Below, one piece after another: positions 53,191 to 63,830 of a stretch of DNA of 64,000 nt. This DNA comes from Pogonophryne albipinna (lineage: Eukaryota > Chordata > Actinopteri > Perciformes > Artedidraconidae), in contig CM053253.1 of NCBI GenBank assembly GCA_028583405.1, forward strand, positions 7,708,219 through 7,772,218, given 5' to 3'. A program made the position numbers and the translations under genes. Below the pieces are notes generated by a model. It was given only the letters and a program-made list of their open reading frames with translations. It did no database searches and was not told the origin of the DNA. How positions within the stretch are numbered: the stretch's first letter is position 1; the number at the start of each line of letters is the position of its first letter.

Positions 53191-53777
53191 TAAAAAAACC
53201 ACATCATATTTTCAAGCTAAAGGTGATACACAATATAAACTGTATACTGTTTTTTGAAAGACATGTTATACATTTCAAAAGCATATATTGCTATGTTTAG
53301 GACAAACAATTAAAGAGTGCTTTAATTTAACAAATTCTACAATATAAAAGTGGCAGATTTGCTTTATTAAACAGACCTAGGTTGCATACCAACACAATTA
53401 GGAACATGCTCACATCTTACTATGTTGGTCTGAAGAGCTGAAGCATTCATACACTGAAAAATGAAAAATATGAAGTTAACAGCTCAGGGGTGGTAGGTTT
53501 TCCTAAAAAGTTAACTCAGCCTCCATTGATTTTCAATTATAGTGTGTTAATAAAATAAGCTATCATGGCTTATACTTGCATATAAACAGAATCATGAAAG
53601 CCTGTTGGTAGAGTCAGGCACACAAGTCTGTTTGAGTGTGTGTGCCGGTGTCTGAACGCTCACTCACTGCTAGCTATGTAGCTAACTGTCCCTGCTATTA
53701 GGCTACTTAGCTTGCATTGTTATGGATCTGAAGGTAGCAAAAGCTAACTTTCATAGCACAGCTTTTCTTTACTTATC

Positions 53778-54440
53778 TTCTAGAAAAGTCAGAATCAATA
53801 TAGATGTTTTTTATTTTAAAGAAAATTCAGATTGAACATAGTAAAAAAACTGTAAATTATAGTGTCCGTCCATTATTTATACTTGGATGATGGTAAGGTA
53901 GACTAAAAGCTTTAGGAATCCAAAGTACAACATATAATAAGTACCCTGTATCAAGATTGATGCAAAACAAGTGATATTTGACCTTTTTAGAGAGGTTTAG
54001 CAAAAGAAACTCCACCTCAGAGGTGATTTGGGTGGAAATGGCAGTTTTTACCATTTCTCTGGAACCCATTGGTCGATTTTGGTGATTGACATCTCTTTCT
54101 GACCGTTAGAGCCAATAGAATCGAAGGGGAATTTCCCCCATACACACACATTTGCGCATGTAGGTTTGCATCAGAGTGAACCTCTCTCTTGCTCTGACAT
54201 CTGGGAACGGAAAAGCAGGTTTATTGCTTATGGATTATCATAAATCATTTCAAAGGGACACAGGCACATTGGATTAACCTATGGATTAACTTCAGCAGCG
54301 TTTTTATCGTTTTAATACCATTGAAGACAACTTTTGACCAGACAACGACCAAGGTGAGCCATGTTGCCGTTTTTAGCTACCTAGCGCCACATGTTTTGAT
54401 GTCTGTTCTTGTTAATATTTTCGCAAGTTCTTATCATGTA
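53778..54440. repeat. Long dispersed repeat, copy 1 (copy 2 at 63,131-63,830)
   Basis: Shares AAAAGTCAGAATC, GCTTTAGGAATCCAAAGTAC, CAAGATTGATGCAAAACAAG, CTTTCTGACCGTTAGAGCCA and CGTTTTTATCGTTTTAAT with copy 2 in the same orientation. It ends with CAAGGTGAGCC (copy 2: CAAGGTAAGCC), a splice-donor-like site. Confidence 0.88.
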
Positions 54441-54451
54441 TGTACCCATCA

Positions 54452-54568
54452 AAATGGTACCGGTGTTGCTACTGTGACAAACGCTTCGCACACTCGGGGG
54501 ATTTCACCGACCACCTCCGCATCCACACAGGAGAGAAACGCTATCAGTGCAAAGTGTGCCTGTGCATC
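54452..54568 (+). pseudogene. zbtb39 duplicate, piece 3 (canonical zinc finger region)
   Basis: Matches the parent at 25,949-26,065: TGGTACCGGTGTTGCTACTG, CACTCGGGGGATTTCACCGA and CGCATCCACACAGGAGAGAA. Substitutions change finger residues (for example TYH to TDH), and the frame is cut by the LTR. Confidence 0.95.
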
Positions 54569-54940
54569 TGTTACGGGTGAGCGAAGCAAGCAGGACCGAA
54601 ATGGAGATAACACTGAAAATACCTTTATTTCAAGGATACACGGACAAACAGAACACTCCCCGGTGAACACAGTCACAGACAAACGACGAACCAACAATGA
54701 CAGACAGAAAAAACAGAACTTAAAAACACACAGGACTAATCAAGGAAACAAAAGACAGGTGAGGAGGGAGGAGAAAACACAGGGGCACCAGGTGAACACA
54801 ATCAAGAAAACAGGTAGGAGGGAACACACACAGACAGGAAACCAAAGACAGTTCTAAACAAGACAAAACACAACGCAGACAGAAAACCAAAGACAGATCT
54901 AGACAAGACAAAACACAACACAGACAGACAGATCGTGACA
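54569..54940 (-). mobile_element. Solo LTR (372 bp)
   Basis: On the minus strand it starts TGTCACGATCTGTCTG and ends CACCCGTAACA, so TG to CA. GAAATAAAGG near 54,630 is an internal polyadenylation signal. The parental site is GCTTC; the flanks are GCATC (left) and GTTTC (right), each one base from it, fitting a 5-bp target duplication. No internal coding region is present. A Gypsy-type origin is likely but not shown. Confidence 0.75.
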
Positions 54941-55005
54941 GTTTCTTCAGAGGCCGCTCCACCATGATCTGCCACCTGAAGACACCGTCTGCGGACTCTT
55001 CTTCT
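54941..55005 (+). pseudogene. zbtb39 duplicate, piece 4 (zinc finger region with deletion)
   Basis: TTTCTTCAGAGGCCGCTCC and ATCTGCCACCTGAAGACACC join to GTCTGCGGACTCTTCTTCT. Compared with the parent (26,061-26,153), 28 bases are deleted between GAAGAC and ACCGTCTG. Confidence 0.95.
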
Positions 55006-56607
55006 CAGGGCCGCCCCTGCATGGCCACATTGTGAGATGAGCCCCCCCCTAAAAAAAACAAAGTAAGCTATTTTGCAAATATAATTCCAGTTTATTATTA
55101 TTATCAACACAGTTACTTTTTTATACAGTGAGGTAAATGGTAAATGTGCATGTATGTCGTTCAGTGTGCGTTTACAGGTGAATACGTCTGCATTTCCTGC
55201 CAAATACTAGCCTCAAAAAGATTAAAATATAATTAATGCAAATAAACTAATTCTACTAATAATAATAATCATAATCAATTCAATAATGTAAATACTATAT
55301 TATTTTATTATAATATAGTTGTAATATAGTCAAGACAAAACATGCTTACTACATGCTCAAAAACTGATATTTCTTAAATCTGTATTCGAGTTCCCTCTGT
55401 CAGCAATGTATCAACAACGACACACACATTTCTATCAGTATTTCTCTGTGTTGTGGTTGACATGATGATGACTGTTAGGAGGAGAGGCTGAGCATCACCA
55501 TGAAATGTGCAAATTGACATAAAAATGAATAAAAGGGGAAAAAATGCTCCATGTTTTTTAGGCTGTAAACTTTAACTGTTATGTAAGCCAACTAGACAGA
55601 CAGTGTATCACTCTTCCTCCTGTACATTAGCAGATCAAAGGCATCACATACTTGAATGACTGTTAAATAAAGAATGCTGGAAATAACTGCATCTCCATTA
55701 GCCTATATGCTATGCAGAGACTGCCTTCTTCATGTCGTGAATTGCAGCTGATGTTTTAATATGGCAATTTGACTTATACAACATTCGCAAGTTGTACATT
55801 TGACTCATACAATAACCCACCTTCGAGTGATGCTCTAGTTTCTTCATGTTTTGTTTTTTTCCCCTCTTGCTTGTGCAAGCTGAAACTGTATTTTCACCGA
55901 CATCTCTTCACCTGCACCAGTGGCCGTATCAAAGCCGTGATTGGTCAGATGTCGATTCATTGCAACGGTGTCGGGTTACAGACGTGCTCCCCTTGTCACC
56001 TCTCACCCAGGGGCGCCGTAAGGGGGTGAAAAGTTAGGACGATTCTAAGGGCCCGTGACTGACGGGGGCCCCAAAATGTTTAGAACATTAAGAAAAAAAA
56101 ATGTAAGTAACCTTTCATCAATCCTCAATAATTAACATTAATAGAACGTTATATTGATAAAGTACTCACTAAACTTACGATTCATTTAACTTATTTTCTT
56201 CCAAAAGTGAATTATCCAAAGCCTCTGTACACCCCCTTCTATTTACATGTAATGGTTTGGTCCTGCCTCCAAACACAGTTCGGGACCGCACGGCACTTGC
56301 AGAGAGTGAAAGCATGTGAGCAGGGATGCTAGTACTTAGCCTACGTACGTGTGTTGTACCATGTCTCAACGACTCAAAAAGTCAGGCTCTAAGAAAAGAA
56401 GAGAAAGGAGAGAAAGACAAGAGAGAGGGACTAAAGGGCGACAGCATGTCACCCAGTTTTCACTAAAAAAGGTGTGGTCCATGAGTGGTGGAAATTAGTC
56501 TGTTAGCCTAATGTTTTTTTTTTACTAAGCTGACATTAAGTACTGTTAATATCTTTACAGACAATTCAGAGGTTTTTCATTTCACTGCTCTTTTAGCTGA
56601 CATTTAC

Positions 56608-56977
56608 AGGTAGGGTAGGTAATTCACTTCAGAAACACTTTTTGTTATATTCCATGGTATGCTCTTAACATCCCGATAGCAATGAATATATTAAATGCTT
56701 TGACAATAAATACATACAAAAATCTCATCTGTGGAAGCCATGGCGTGTAAAAAGCACGACCAATCATCTGAGCCGGCCCGGCAAAAATGACTGGATGGCC
56801 TACCTGCCTGTCAGCCTTCCATCTGTGCACAAACTTATCTCGTGCCCTCATTGGTCATGTGCGCGTTTGTGTGTGTTGGAGGAGGGAAGTCTGAAGGAAG
56901 GGGCAGATTTTTATTGGTTGTGTACTTTCAGATTCTAGCGCACTCGAGCTGGTTTCTCCATTCTTACCTACCTACCT
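56608..56977. mobile_element. TTAA element, copy 2 (inverted relative to 22745-23126)
   Basis: Ends AGGTAGGGTAGGTA and TACCTACCTACCT, right flank TTAA, left flank TTAC (one change). The interior, for example ATATTCCATGGTATGCTCTT and GAGCCGGCCCGGC, is the reverse complement of copy 1. Confidence 0.88.
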
Positions 56978-57191
56978 TTAATAAATGCAGGCACATTTTT
57001 AGCGCCTATTCATACTAAATCAGTTGTCCCTCCCCATGGTGCCAGGACCAACAGATCCATCTCTAGGCTCAGCAGCCCTGTCCCCCCATAATGTTGAACC
57101 TGAACCAGCTTTTCTCCCAACTGAAGGAGGTGAGCAGCATTGTGTTGATTGACATGCCGCTTAACATATTTGAAGGGAGACTGGAATACAA

Positions 57192-57217
57192 AAAATATAT
57201 ATATATATATATATATC
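57192..57217. repeat. (TA)n microsatellite
   Basis: About 12 TA units inside the level-2 hAT element. Confidence 0.9.
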
Positions 57218-57431
57218 AAAACAAAAAGCTAACATCTAATTTTAATTATACATTTCAAACACAGTATTTTCCCACATAGCCAATGATCTACATAAAACAA
57301 AAAACTGCTTTTAGTCTATTTGGATGATGGACAGTTTGAAGCGTTGAGTGATCAGTCTGTATTAGGTAAACAAAATGTTAATCACCGACATTTTGGTTAT
57401 GATATTAATACTAATGTTATTATATTAAAGC

Positions 57432-57530
57432 AGGGGTGGGGAACCTCCGGCCCCCGGGCCGTATACGGACCGCTAGACCATTTGGTACGGCCCTCAAAGT
57501 AATTTATAAACAAAGTGGCCTGTGCCTGGT
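57432..57530. mobile_element. Partial hAT terminus
   Basis: CAGGGGTGGGGAACCTCCGG followed by GGGCCGTATACGG resembles the 5' end of common vertebrate hAT elements. No right end was found. Confidence 0.6.
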
Positions 57531-58234
57531 GGTGGGGCCCAATGTGATATATTTTCATGGGGCCCAAAATCCCTGGCGGCGCCCCTGCTCTCACCCCTGG
57601 ATTCCACCGGGTCCGTCTGCGGCGCGTTACGGCTGCGCCGCGGCGTCCGCTAGGATCGTGGCCACTCTAGTCAATGGGTGCTATTCCACCAGACGCGCCG
57701 CATTACGGCTCAGAAGCATCCCAGAAGCGTCTCGCCGCTGGGCTCCGCTCGAAATAGGATTGAAGTCTATTTTTCGACGTGACGCAGCCGTAAGGTAATG
57801 TCGGGCAGGCAGGAAGTGGAACGTTCAGACTCAGAGCATATATAGCATATATACAGTTGCAAGAAAAAGTATGTGAACCCTTTGGAATTACCTGGATTTC
57901 TGCATAAGTTGGTCAGAAAATGTGTTCTGATCTTCAGCTAAGTCACAACAATAGACAAACACAGTGTGCTTAAACTAATACCACACAAACAATTATATGT
58001 TTTCATGTTTTTATTGAACACACCATGTAAACATTCACAGTGCAGGGTGGAACAAGTATGTGAACCCCTAGGCTAAAGACTTCTTCAAGAGCTAATTTGA
58101 GTCAGGAGTCAGCCAACCTGGAGTCCAATCAATGAGACGATATTGGAGGTGTTGGTTAAAGCTGCCCTGCCCTACAAAAAATACACACCAGTTTTGAATT
58201 TGCTATTCTTAAGAAGCATTGCCAGATGTGAACC

Positions 58235-59510
58235 ATGCCTCGCACAAAAGAGCTCTCAGAAGACCTACGATTAAGAATTGTTGACTTGCATAAAGCTGGA
58301 AAGGGTTACAAAAGTATCTCTAAAAGCCTCGATGTTCATCAGTCCACGGTAACCCCTAGTTTCCACCGGGTCCGTCTGCGGCGCGTTACGGCTGTGCCGC
58401 GGTTTTGGTCCGGCCTCCTCCGGCGTCATACCCTACCGGGCGCGTTTCACGAGCGTTTCAGAAGCATTACGGAAGCGGAGCGTCGTGCATGCCGGCTCGC
58501 AGTTCTTGTTGATTTGGGCATATTTCCTGGACATTTGTACTTCTACAAGAAAGTAAGTAGTTAAATGGTTTATTTTTGTGTCCGTTTAAATTGTGTTTAT
58601 TGTTGTTATTTCCTATTTTGTTGTGTTGTAGACTACAGACATAATTAATAATAATTGTAATAGTCCAGTTAAAAACAACATGAATCAAAGATGGGTTGCT
58701 GTATTTTAGTGGTAAAAAAAATGCATTCATCATCATAATTATTCTATATAATTTACACACAGTGCCTGTAAACCGAAGGAGAACGCTGGCCTTTATTCTC
58801 CTACTGGAAAGACTACAGAGGAGGGATGGGGGGAGGAGAAGGAACCGGTTTTGGGGGGTGGGCCGGATGCTGTCACTGTTCCGACATTACCTTACGGCTG
58901 CGTCGCGTCGAAAAATAGACTTCAATCCTATTTCGAGCGGAGCCCAGCGGCAAGACGCTTCTGGGACGCTTCTGAGCCGTAACACGGCGCGTCTGGTGGA
59001 ATAGCACCCATTGACTAGAGTGGCCGCGATCCTTGCGGACGCCGCGGCGCAGCCCCAACGCGCCCGTAACGCGCCGCAGACGGACCCAGTGGAAACTAGG
59101 GGTGAGACAAATTGTTTATAAATGGAGAAAGTTCAGCACTGTTGCTACTCTCCCTAGGAGTGGCCGTCCTGTAAAGATGACTGCAAGAGCACAGCGCAGA
59201 ATGCTCAATGAGGTGAAGAAGAATCCTAGAGTGTCAGCTAGAGACTTAAAGAAATCTGTGGCACATGCTAACATCTCTGTTGACGAATCTACGATACGTA
59301 AAACACTGAACAAGAATGGAGTTCATGGGAGGACACCACGGAGGAAGCCACTGCTGTCCAGAAAAAACATTGCTGCACGTTTGAAGTTAGCAAAAGAGCA
59401 CCTGGATGTTCCACAGCACTACTGGCAAAATATTCTGTGGACAGATGAAACCAAAGTTGAGTTGTTTGGAAGGAACACACAATGCTATGTGTGGAGAATC
59501 CAAAGGGTTC
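58235..59510 (+). pseudogene. Tc1-like transposase, interrupted and 3'-deleted
   Basis: Starts [20 protein letters not shown], then the first helix-turn-helix up to DVHQSTV. Family C copy 2 is inserted (58,352-59,103). It resumes [20 protein letters not shown] and continues with the second DNA-binding region. The catalytic core is cut after WTDETKVELFGRN, keeping the second catalytic Asp but lacking the third acidic residue. It cannot be active. Confidence 0.92.
58352..59103. mobile_element. TIR element family C, copy 2 (inside the Tc1 transposase)
   Basis: The ends are CCCCTAGTTTCCACCGGGTC and its mirror GGACCCAGTGGAAACTAGGG. Compared with copy 1, the interior is inverted: the left arm of copy 2 (TTTTGGTCCGGCCTCCTCCG) matches the right arm of copy 1. 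A TAA/TGA flank would fit a PIF/Harbinger-type 3-bp duplication with one mutation. Confidence 0.82.
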
Positions 59511-60013
59511 ACATACTTTTTCTTGCAACTGTATATACACACAAACTAATTTTGCAGACCCTATCCCTCCGTAGTCTTTCAAGTAGGAGGAGAAATGCCA
59601 GCGTTCTCCTCCAGTTTACAGGCACTGTGTAAATTATATATATAGAATAATTATGATGATGAATGCATTTTTTTTACCACTAAAATACAGCAACACATCT
59701 TTGATTCATGTCGTTTATAACTGGAATATTATTATTAACTTTGTCTCTACAAAAAATGCGAGCCGGCAGGCAAGACGCTCCGCTTCTGAAATGCTTCTGA
59801 AACGCGCCCGGTAGGGTATGACGCCGGAGGAGGCCGGACCAAAACCAGACGGACCCGGTGGAATCCCTCTCACTCTCGCGTGTCAGCGGGGGGTGCGCGG
59901 AGAACTGAGCGGAGAACTGCGCACAGCAGCTGAGGCCCTCTGGGCGGGGCCCCCTGCGCAAGGCGGGGCCCCATGCAGCCTGCGTGATTGGCCTGTAGGG
60001 AGGGCCGGCCCTG

Positions 60014-60121
60014 CTTCTTCTCCACGCTGAAGATGGTGGCGTCACACATGGAGCTGCACAAGGACCACCTGCCGCTGGACTTCAACATTGAGCAGACCTT
60101 CATGTACAACGATCACTCTAA
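60014..60121 (+). pseudogene. zbtb39 duplicate, piece 5 (last zinc finger and C-terminus)
   Basis: CTTCTTCTCCACGCTGAAGA to TACAACGATCACTCTAA matches the parent at 26,146-26,253 with a single substitution seen (GTCACACATGG for GTCGCACATGG). Confidence 0.97.
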
Positions 60122-60857
60122 TGGCGCGTTTCCACTGCAGCTTTAAGCGTGCCGAGCCGTGCGGGGCCCGTTTTTGGTTGCGTTTCCACTTGGCCTAGTA
60201 CCGGCTAGCGGGTCCTAATTCACAGTTTTTCTGGCCCCATAAAATCGTGGTTCTAGGGCCAGGAACAACCAGGCTGAGTCGGGCTGAGTATGCTAAACTA
60301 GAGAGAGAATCGCTGGGAAGGGGGCTACAACTACAACAAGATGAACATAATTGACCGTGATTTAATTGTAATACACGTTTCAAAATGATGCCGAAGTAAC
60401 AACATGCTGATACCGGTTAGTAAAAACCATGAATTAATGCTTTGACAAGTCTGCAGACAGACGGCAGAGAAACACCTTTTAAAATGCGTGCTTTCTAAAT
60501 GGAGCTTGGCTAAGCTAACGTTATATATGCTCCGACCGTCCACACTCACAACAACGGCCTATACAGACATAAATAAACCAGCGACTGCATTCGCCATGAC
60601 ACAGGCAGTCTGTGGTTTGTACTTGCTTAACTTCTGTCTAGTTTCTGAACAGATATGAAGAGCTGTGAGTGCTAAGAGCTAACGGCTGTGTTGTTTTTCT
60701 GGGGCGCTCATTGAAGATGACGTCACGGCTCCGCCTACACTGCGTTACTATAGTAACTACCCCAGTTCCTAAACTGTAATGGAAGCGCAGCATTAAAGTG
60801 AGCCGGGCCTAATAAGGCCTAACCAAACCGAGCGAGGCCTGCAGTGGAAACGCGCCA
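60122..60857. mobile_element. TAA-flanked TIR element (736 bp), PIF/Harbinger-like, non-autonomous
   Basis: Perfect ends TGGCGCGTTTCCACTGCAG and CTGCAGTGGAAACGCGCCA with TAA on both sides (60119-60121, 60858-60860). The parent has CTCTAAAGAG uninterrupted at 26,248. A 3-bp TAA duplication is characteristic of PIF/Harbinger elements. It encodes no transposase. Confidence 0.93.
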
Positions 60858-61223
60858 TAAAGAGCCGCTGCCCACTGTGGACGCCTGACGAGTTTCCCTT
60901 CGATTAGCTGACACTTCCTGTGTGTCTGGTTGTCGTGGACCACAAACTGCAATCAATAGAATAGGGCTGGAACTATTGTATATTTTTTATTTATCTTTTT
61001 TGCTGATGTAAAATGCCAAAACATTTATTTTAAAGTACATTTTGATTCTGAGGTGACATCATCAAATTGTTTGTGTATTTTCCAAACCAAAACCCAAAAG
61101 ATATTCAGTTTATCACGAGTTTTAAGTAAAAAAAAGTAGGAGAATATTGAACTTTTGGATTGCTAAATCTTAAAAATCACACATTACTTTTATGCTTATC
61201 CATTTATTACGTCACCTCTTTAA
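60858..61223 (+). pseudogene. zbtb39 duplicate, piece 6 (stop codon and 3'UTR)
   Basis: GAGCCGCTGCCCACTGTGGA, stop TGA and CACTTCCTGTGTGTCTGGTT to ATTACGTCACCTCTTTA match the parent at 26,251-26,612 with few changes. It ends exactly where a CCAACAC terminus begins. Confidence 0.95.
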
Positions 61224-61445
61224 CCAACACACTCTCACTCCCTAAGCGTCCAGGAGCGACGCTTGGCCTTGGTCTGCACAAGGCGTGCAGTTGTGACGCT
61301 CCTAGGCTCCTTCAGCTTCATAAAGGGACGCAAATAGCTTTCAACTGATTGCAATGTATTCCCATCTGCGACGGGATTTGACGCTCATGGAAGCACGGCA
61401 TTAGTTTGTGTCGGCGGCATTTAAAGGCAATGTGAGCGTCCATTC
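61224..61445. mobile_element. Left end of a second CCAACAC-terminus element
   Basis: CCAACACACTCTCACTCCC is nearly the same as the terminus of the 14.4-kb element, preceded by TTTAA (possible 5-bp target). The following GC-rich part (GCGTCCAGGAGCGACGC) differs. No mirror end was found inside the window, so it extends beyond the window or is truncated. Confidence 0.6.
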
Positions 61446-62535
61446 CCATTGGATAACGGAGAATTGCACACCCGGAAGTAAGTATTCCCCCTTACTGTCG
61501 ATTGATTTAACAGTGATATCTGCACTATTCATCAACTCAAAAACACCAGATTATCCTTGTTAATTACACAACATTGATTGGTTTAAATTGTGTGCAATGA
61601 TTTTGTATTTTTCCCCTTCGATTCGGAGAAACAAATATTTTTTCGGAGTTTAGGATGGCAGCACTACACTACCCAGAATCCCCAGCTATCGTTTAGGACT
61701 ACACCATGTGCTACAAACCCCGTGATTAGTTCTCAAGCTCTGTGATTGGTTGACCTCCAACTGCATTCCATATGAAAAAAAACGTTTCGTAAAAGATAAA
61801 ATCATACTTTATTCAGCAGTGCTTGCTTTACTCATTGAAAGTCATCACATGAATGCATTGTAATAAATGGTTCGGATGCATTAAATATTACACATCTGTC
61901 GTAGTTCTTTATTTATCTACAGAGATCGGGCTCAGAATAGACCGGAAACTATTCTTTTACTGTTCGGTTTTAATTTCACAATAAAGTTAGTAGTAATATT
62001 TTGTTTTGATATTATTGTTTTTTATTAACTACTAGACTGCTGGGTCATGTTAAGACCATCTTTTCCGTGTTGCTGTGGGGTTTTTCATCGCTTTTGTGTT
62101 ACAAATATCAAAACAATAACTAAATATATCTGTCGTAAACCAAACCAGAAACAGCAGTATATTTTATTTTGTTAACATTGTAAACTAGACAGCTTTTAAA
62201 CCCAAACCACCTACTGGTTAAAGCGCGTTATTACACGTTTAGAGTAATGCAATGCAGGTAGATTGTGTTGCTTTTTAATGACTGTTTTAAATGCCTTTTT
62301 CTTAATGTCTTTCATTTTTGTAAAGCAATTTTGAATGTGTTATATTTTATGAAAACATTTACATATTAAGAGTATATACAAAATAGGAGGAAAGTAGAAG
62401 GTCAATGATAGAAATATAGAATAGAAAATATCAAGAAGATACTGTAAATGGTATCTAGAATAAAAAAGTTTAGTGCCGGATGTACAAAGATATTAATAGG
62501 AGGATGTGCAAAACAGACAAACTAATTAGGCTTTA
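61446..62535. repeat. Repeat related to 47,530-48,900, otherwise unrecognised
   Basis: AATTGCACACCCGGAAGTA and ACAAACCCCGTGATTAG with CTCAAGCTCTGTGATTGG match the hAT insertion site region at 47,550-47,590 and 48,675-48,695. No gene was seen. Confidence 0.6.
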
Positions 62536-62820
62536 TTTAAACATTAAATAATACTTTAGGTTAAGGTCTTCTTTTAAATACATAAGCAAAAAGCTTTGGG
62601 GGTATCTATATTAAGCCTGACAAAATACTTAACGTTTAATATATTGCATGGTTTGTTTTGGGACTTGACAATCAACTTTCCTGCAAAGTTAACTATGTTG
62701 AAGCACTTATTTTAACCGATATTATACATATTTATTATACTCTTATAAGATGTATGTAGAAAGAATAAGAAATGTGCAGAATATGACAGTTTAATGGTGG
62801 AGGTACACACATATTGATAG
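62536..62820. repeat. Inverted copy of 49,620-49,910
   Basis: AAACTAATTAGGCTTTATTT, AAAAAGCTTTGGGGGTAT and ATGACAGTTTAATGGTGGAG are reverse complements of the upstream copy, with moderate divergence. Confidence 0.8.
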
Positions 62821-62827
62821 ATCTTTT

Positions 62828-62995
62828 GTTCAATCAATGTTTATTTATAAAGCCCAATATCACAAATGTTACATTTGTCTCAGTGGACTTCACAGTTTGT
62901 ACAGAATATCAGTATGACAATACGACACCCTCTGTCCTTACACCCTCACATCGTACAAGGAAAAACTTCCGAAGAAAACCCACAGTTTAACTGTT
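62828..62995. mobile_element. Retroposon tail related to 3,980-4,100
   Basis: GTTCAATCAATGTTTATTTA, then TCAGTATGACAATACGACAC, CCTCACATCGTACAAGGAAA and AACTTCC recur at the LINE tail near the window start. It is cut short at AACCCACAGTTTAA. Confidence 0.75.
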
Positions 62996-63130
62996 AAGCC
63001 CGAAGCCTGTTTTTCAGGTTTCAGGCTCGAAAATGACATTCCCAGAACAAATGACCATATCTTCCCTTCTAAAAGGGTTAAATTAATAATCTTTTTTCTC
63101 AAAGTAATAATAAACCTGTGAGTTGGATGT

Positions 63131-63830
63131 AGAAAAGTCAGAATCTATATAGATGTTTTTTTATTTTAACGAAAATTCAGATTGAACATGGTAAAAAACT
63201 GTAAATTATAGTGTCCGTCCAAAAAACATGTTTTACTTATAGTGAAAACTAACCTTGGATGATGGGTTAGTAGACTAAAAGCTTTAGGAATCCAAAGTAC
63301 AACATATAATAAGTACCCTGTATCAAGATTGATGCAAAACAAGTGATATTTGACCTTTTTAGACAGATTTAGCACAAAAAAAACTCTTCTGGGGCCATTT
63401 GGGTGGATTCTCCTTATCTCTGGCCCCCCTTGCTCGATGTTGACATGTGACATCTCTTTCTGACCGTTAGAGCCAATAGAATCGAAAGGAAATCGTCCCG
63501 CACACACTCATGTTAAAAAAAGGTTGCATCTTAGCGCATGCAATCTTTCTGCAGAGCGTAGGAATATCCCTGCTCTGATATTTGAAAACGGAATTGCAGT
63601 TTTATTGCTTATAGATTATCAGAACATTTCAAAGGGGACACAGACACATTTGATATTAACCTATGGATTAACTACAGCATCGTTTTTATCGTTTTAATGC
63701 CATTGAAGACCAGTTTTGACCAGACAAAACCAAGGTAAGCCATGTTAGCGTTTTAGGCTACCTAGCGCTACATGTTTTGATGTACGTTTTTGTTGATGTA
63801 CGTTTTTGTTGATAACGTCGCAAGTTTGTA
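63131..63830. repeat. Long dispersed repeat, copy 2
   Basis: Same orientation as 53,778-54,440 with indels. Beyond CAAGGTAAGCC it continues through CTACCTAGCGCTACATG into sequence reaching the window end, so this copy is longer than copy 1. No coding frame was supported. Confidence 0.88.

Larger units (their letters stand above)
56008..57587. mobile_element. hAT-like element nested at level 2 (1,580 bp)
   Basis: The ends are CAGGGGCGCCGTAAGGGG and GGCGGCGCCCCTG, with the perfect 8-bp duplication CTCTCACC at 56000-56007 and 57588-57595. It contains the TTAA element copy 2 and a partial hAT end at 57,432. Confidence 0.92.
57848..59533 (+). mobile_element. Tc1-like element, split by TIR family C copy 2
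   Basis: TACAGTTGCAAGAAAAAGTA at the left and its reverse complement at 59,510-59,533 are the terminal repeats, each next to TA. The transposase region is on the plus strand. The 3' third of the usual element is missing: coding sequence stops at the right terminus. Confidence 0.9.
57595..59872. mobile_element. TIR element family C, copy 1, containing the Tc1 element
   Basis: ATTCCACCGGGTCCGTCTGC at the left is mirrored by CAGACGGACCCGGTGGAAT at the right. Subterminal GC-rich blocks differ between the two sides. The right flank CTCTCACT resembles the CTCTCACC on the left, but the target duplication is uncertain because the hAT also uses that site. Confidence 0.75.
55006..60013. mobile_element. 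hAT-like element with nested insertions (5,008 bp)
   Basis: The ends are CAGGGCCGCCCCTG (left) and GAGGGCCGGCCCTG (right). The 8-bp duplication CTTCTTCT flanks it at 54998-55005 and 60014-60021; the parental gene has it once (26146-26153). The element's own sequence is about 55,006-56,007 and 59,873-60,013; the rest is later insertion. It is the same family as element B. Confidence 0.93.

Noticed and set aside
54321..54857. 178-codon ORF with zinc-finger-like residues
   Set aside because: It strings together a dispersed repeat, zbtb39 piece 3 and a solo LTR; it is not a gene.
59033..59632. 199-codon ORF as a host transposase-derived gene
   Set aside because: It is the right half of the interrupted Tc1 transposase and starts inside TIR family C copy 2.
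62340..62390. Resumption of the zbtb39 3'UTR duplicate
   Set aside because: A 28-base stretch resembles 26,619-26,646 at only about three in four positions in AT-rich sequence, too weak to claim.
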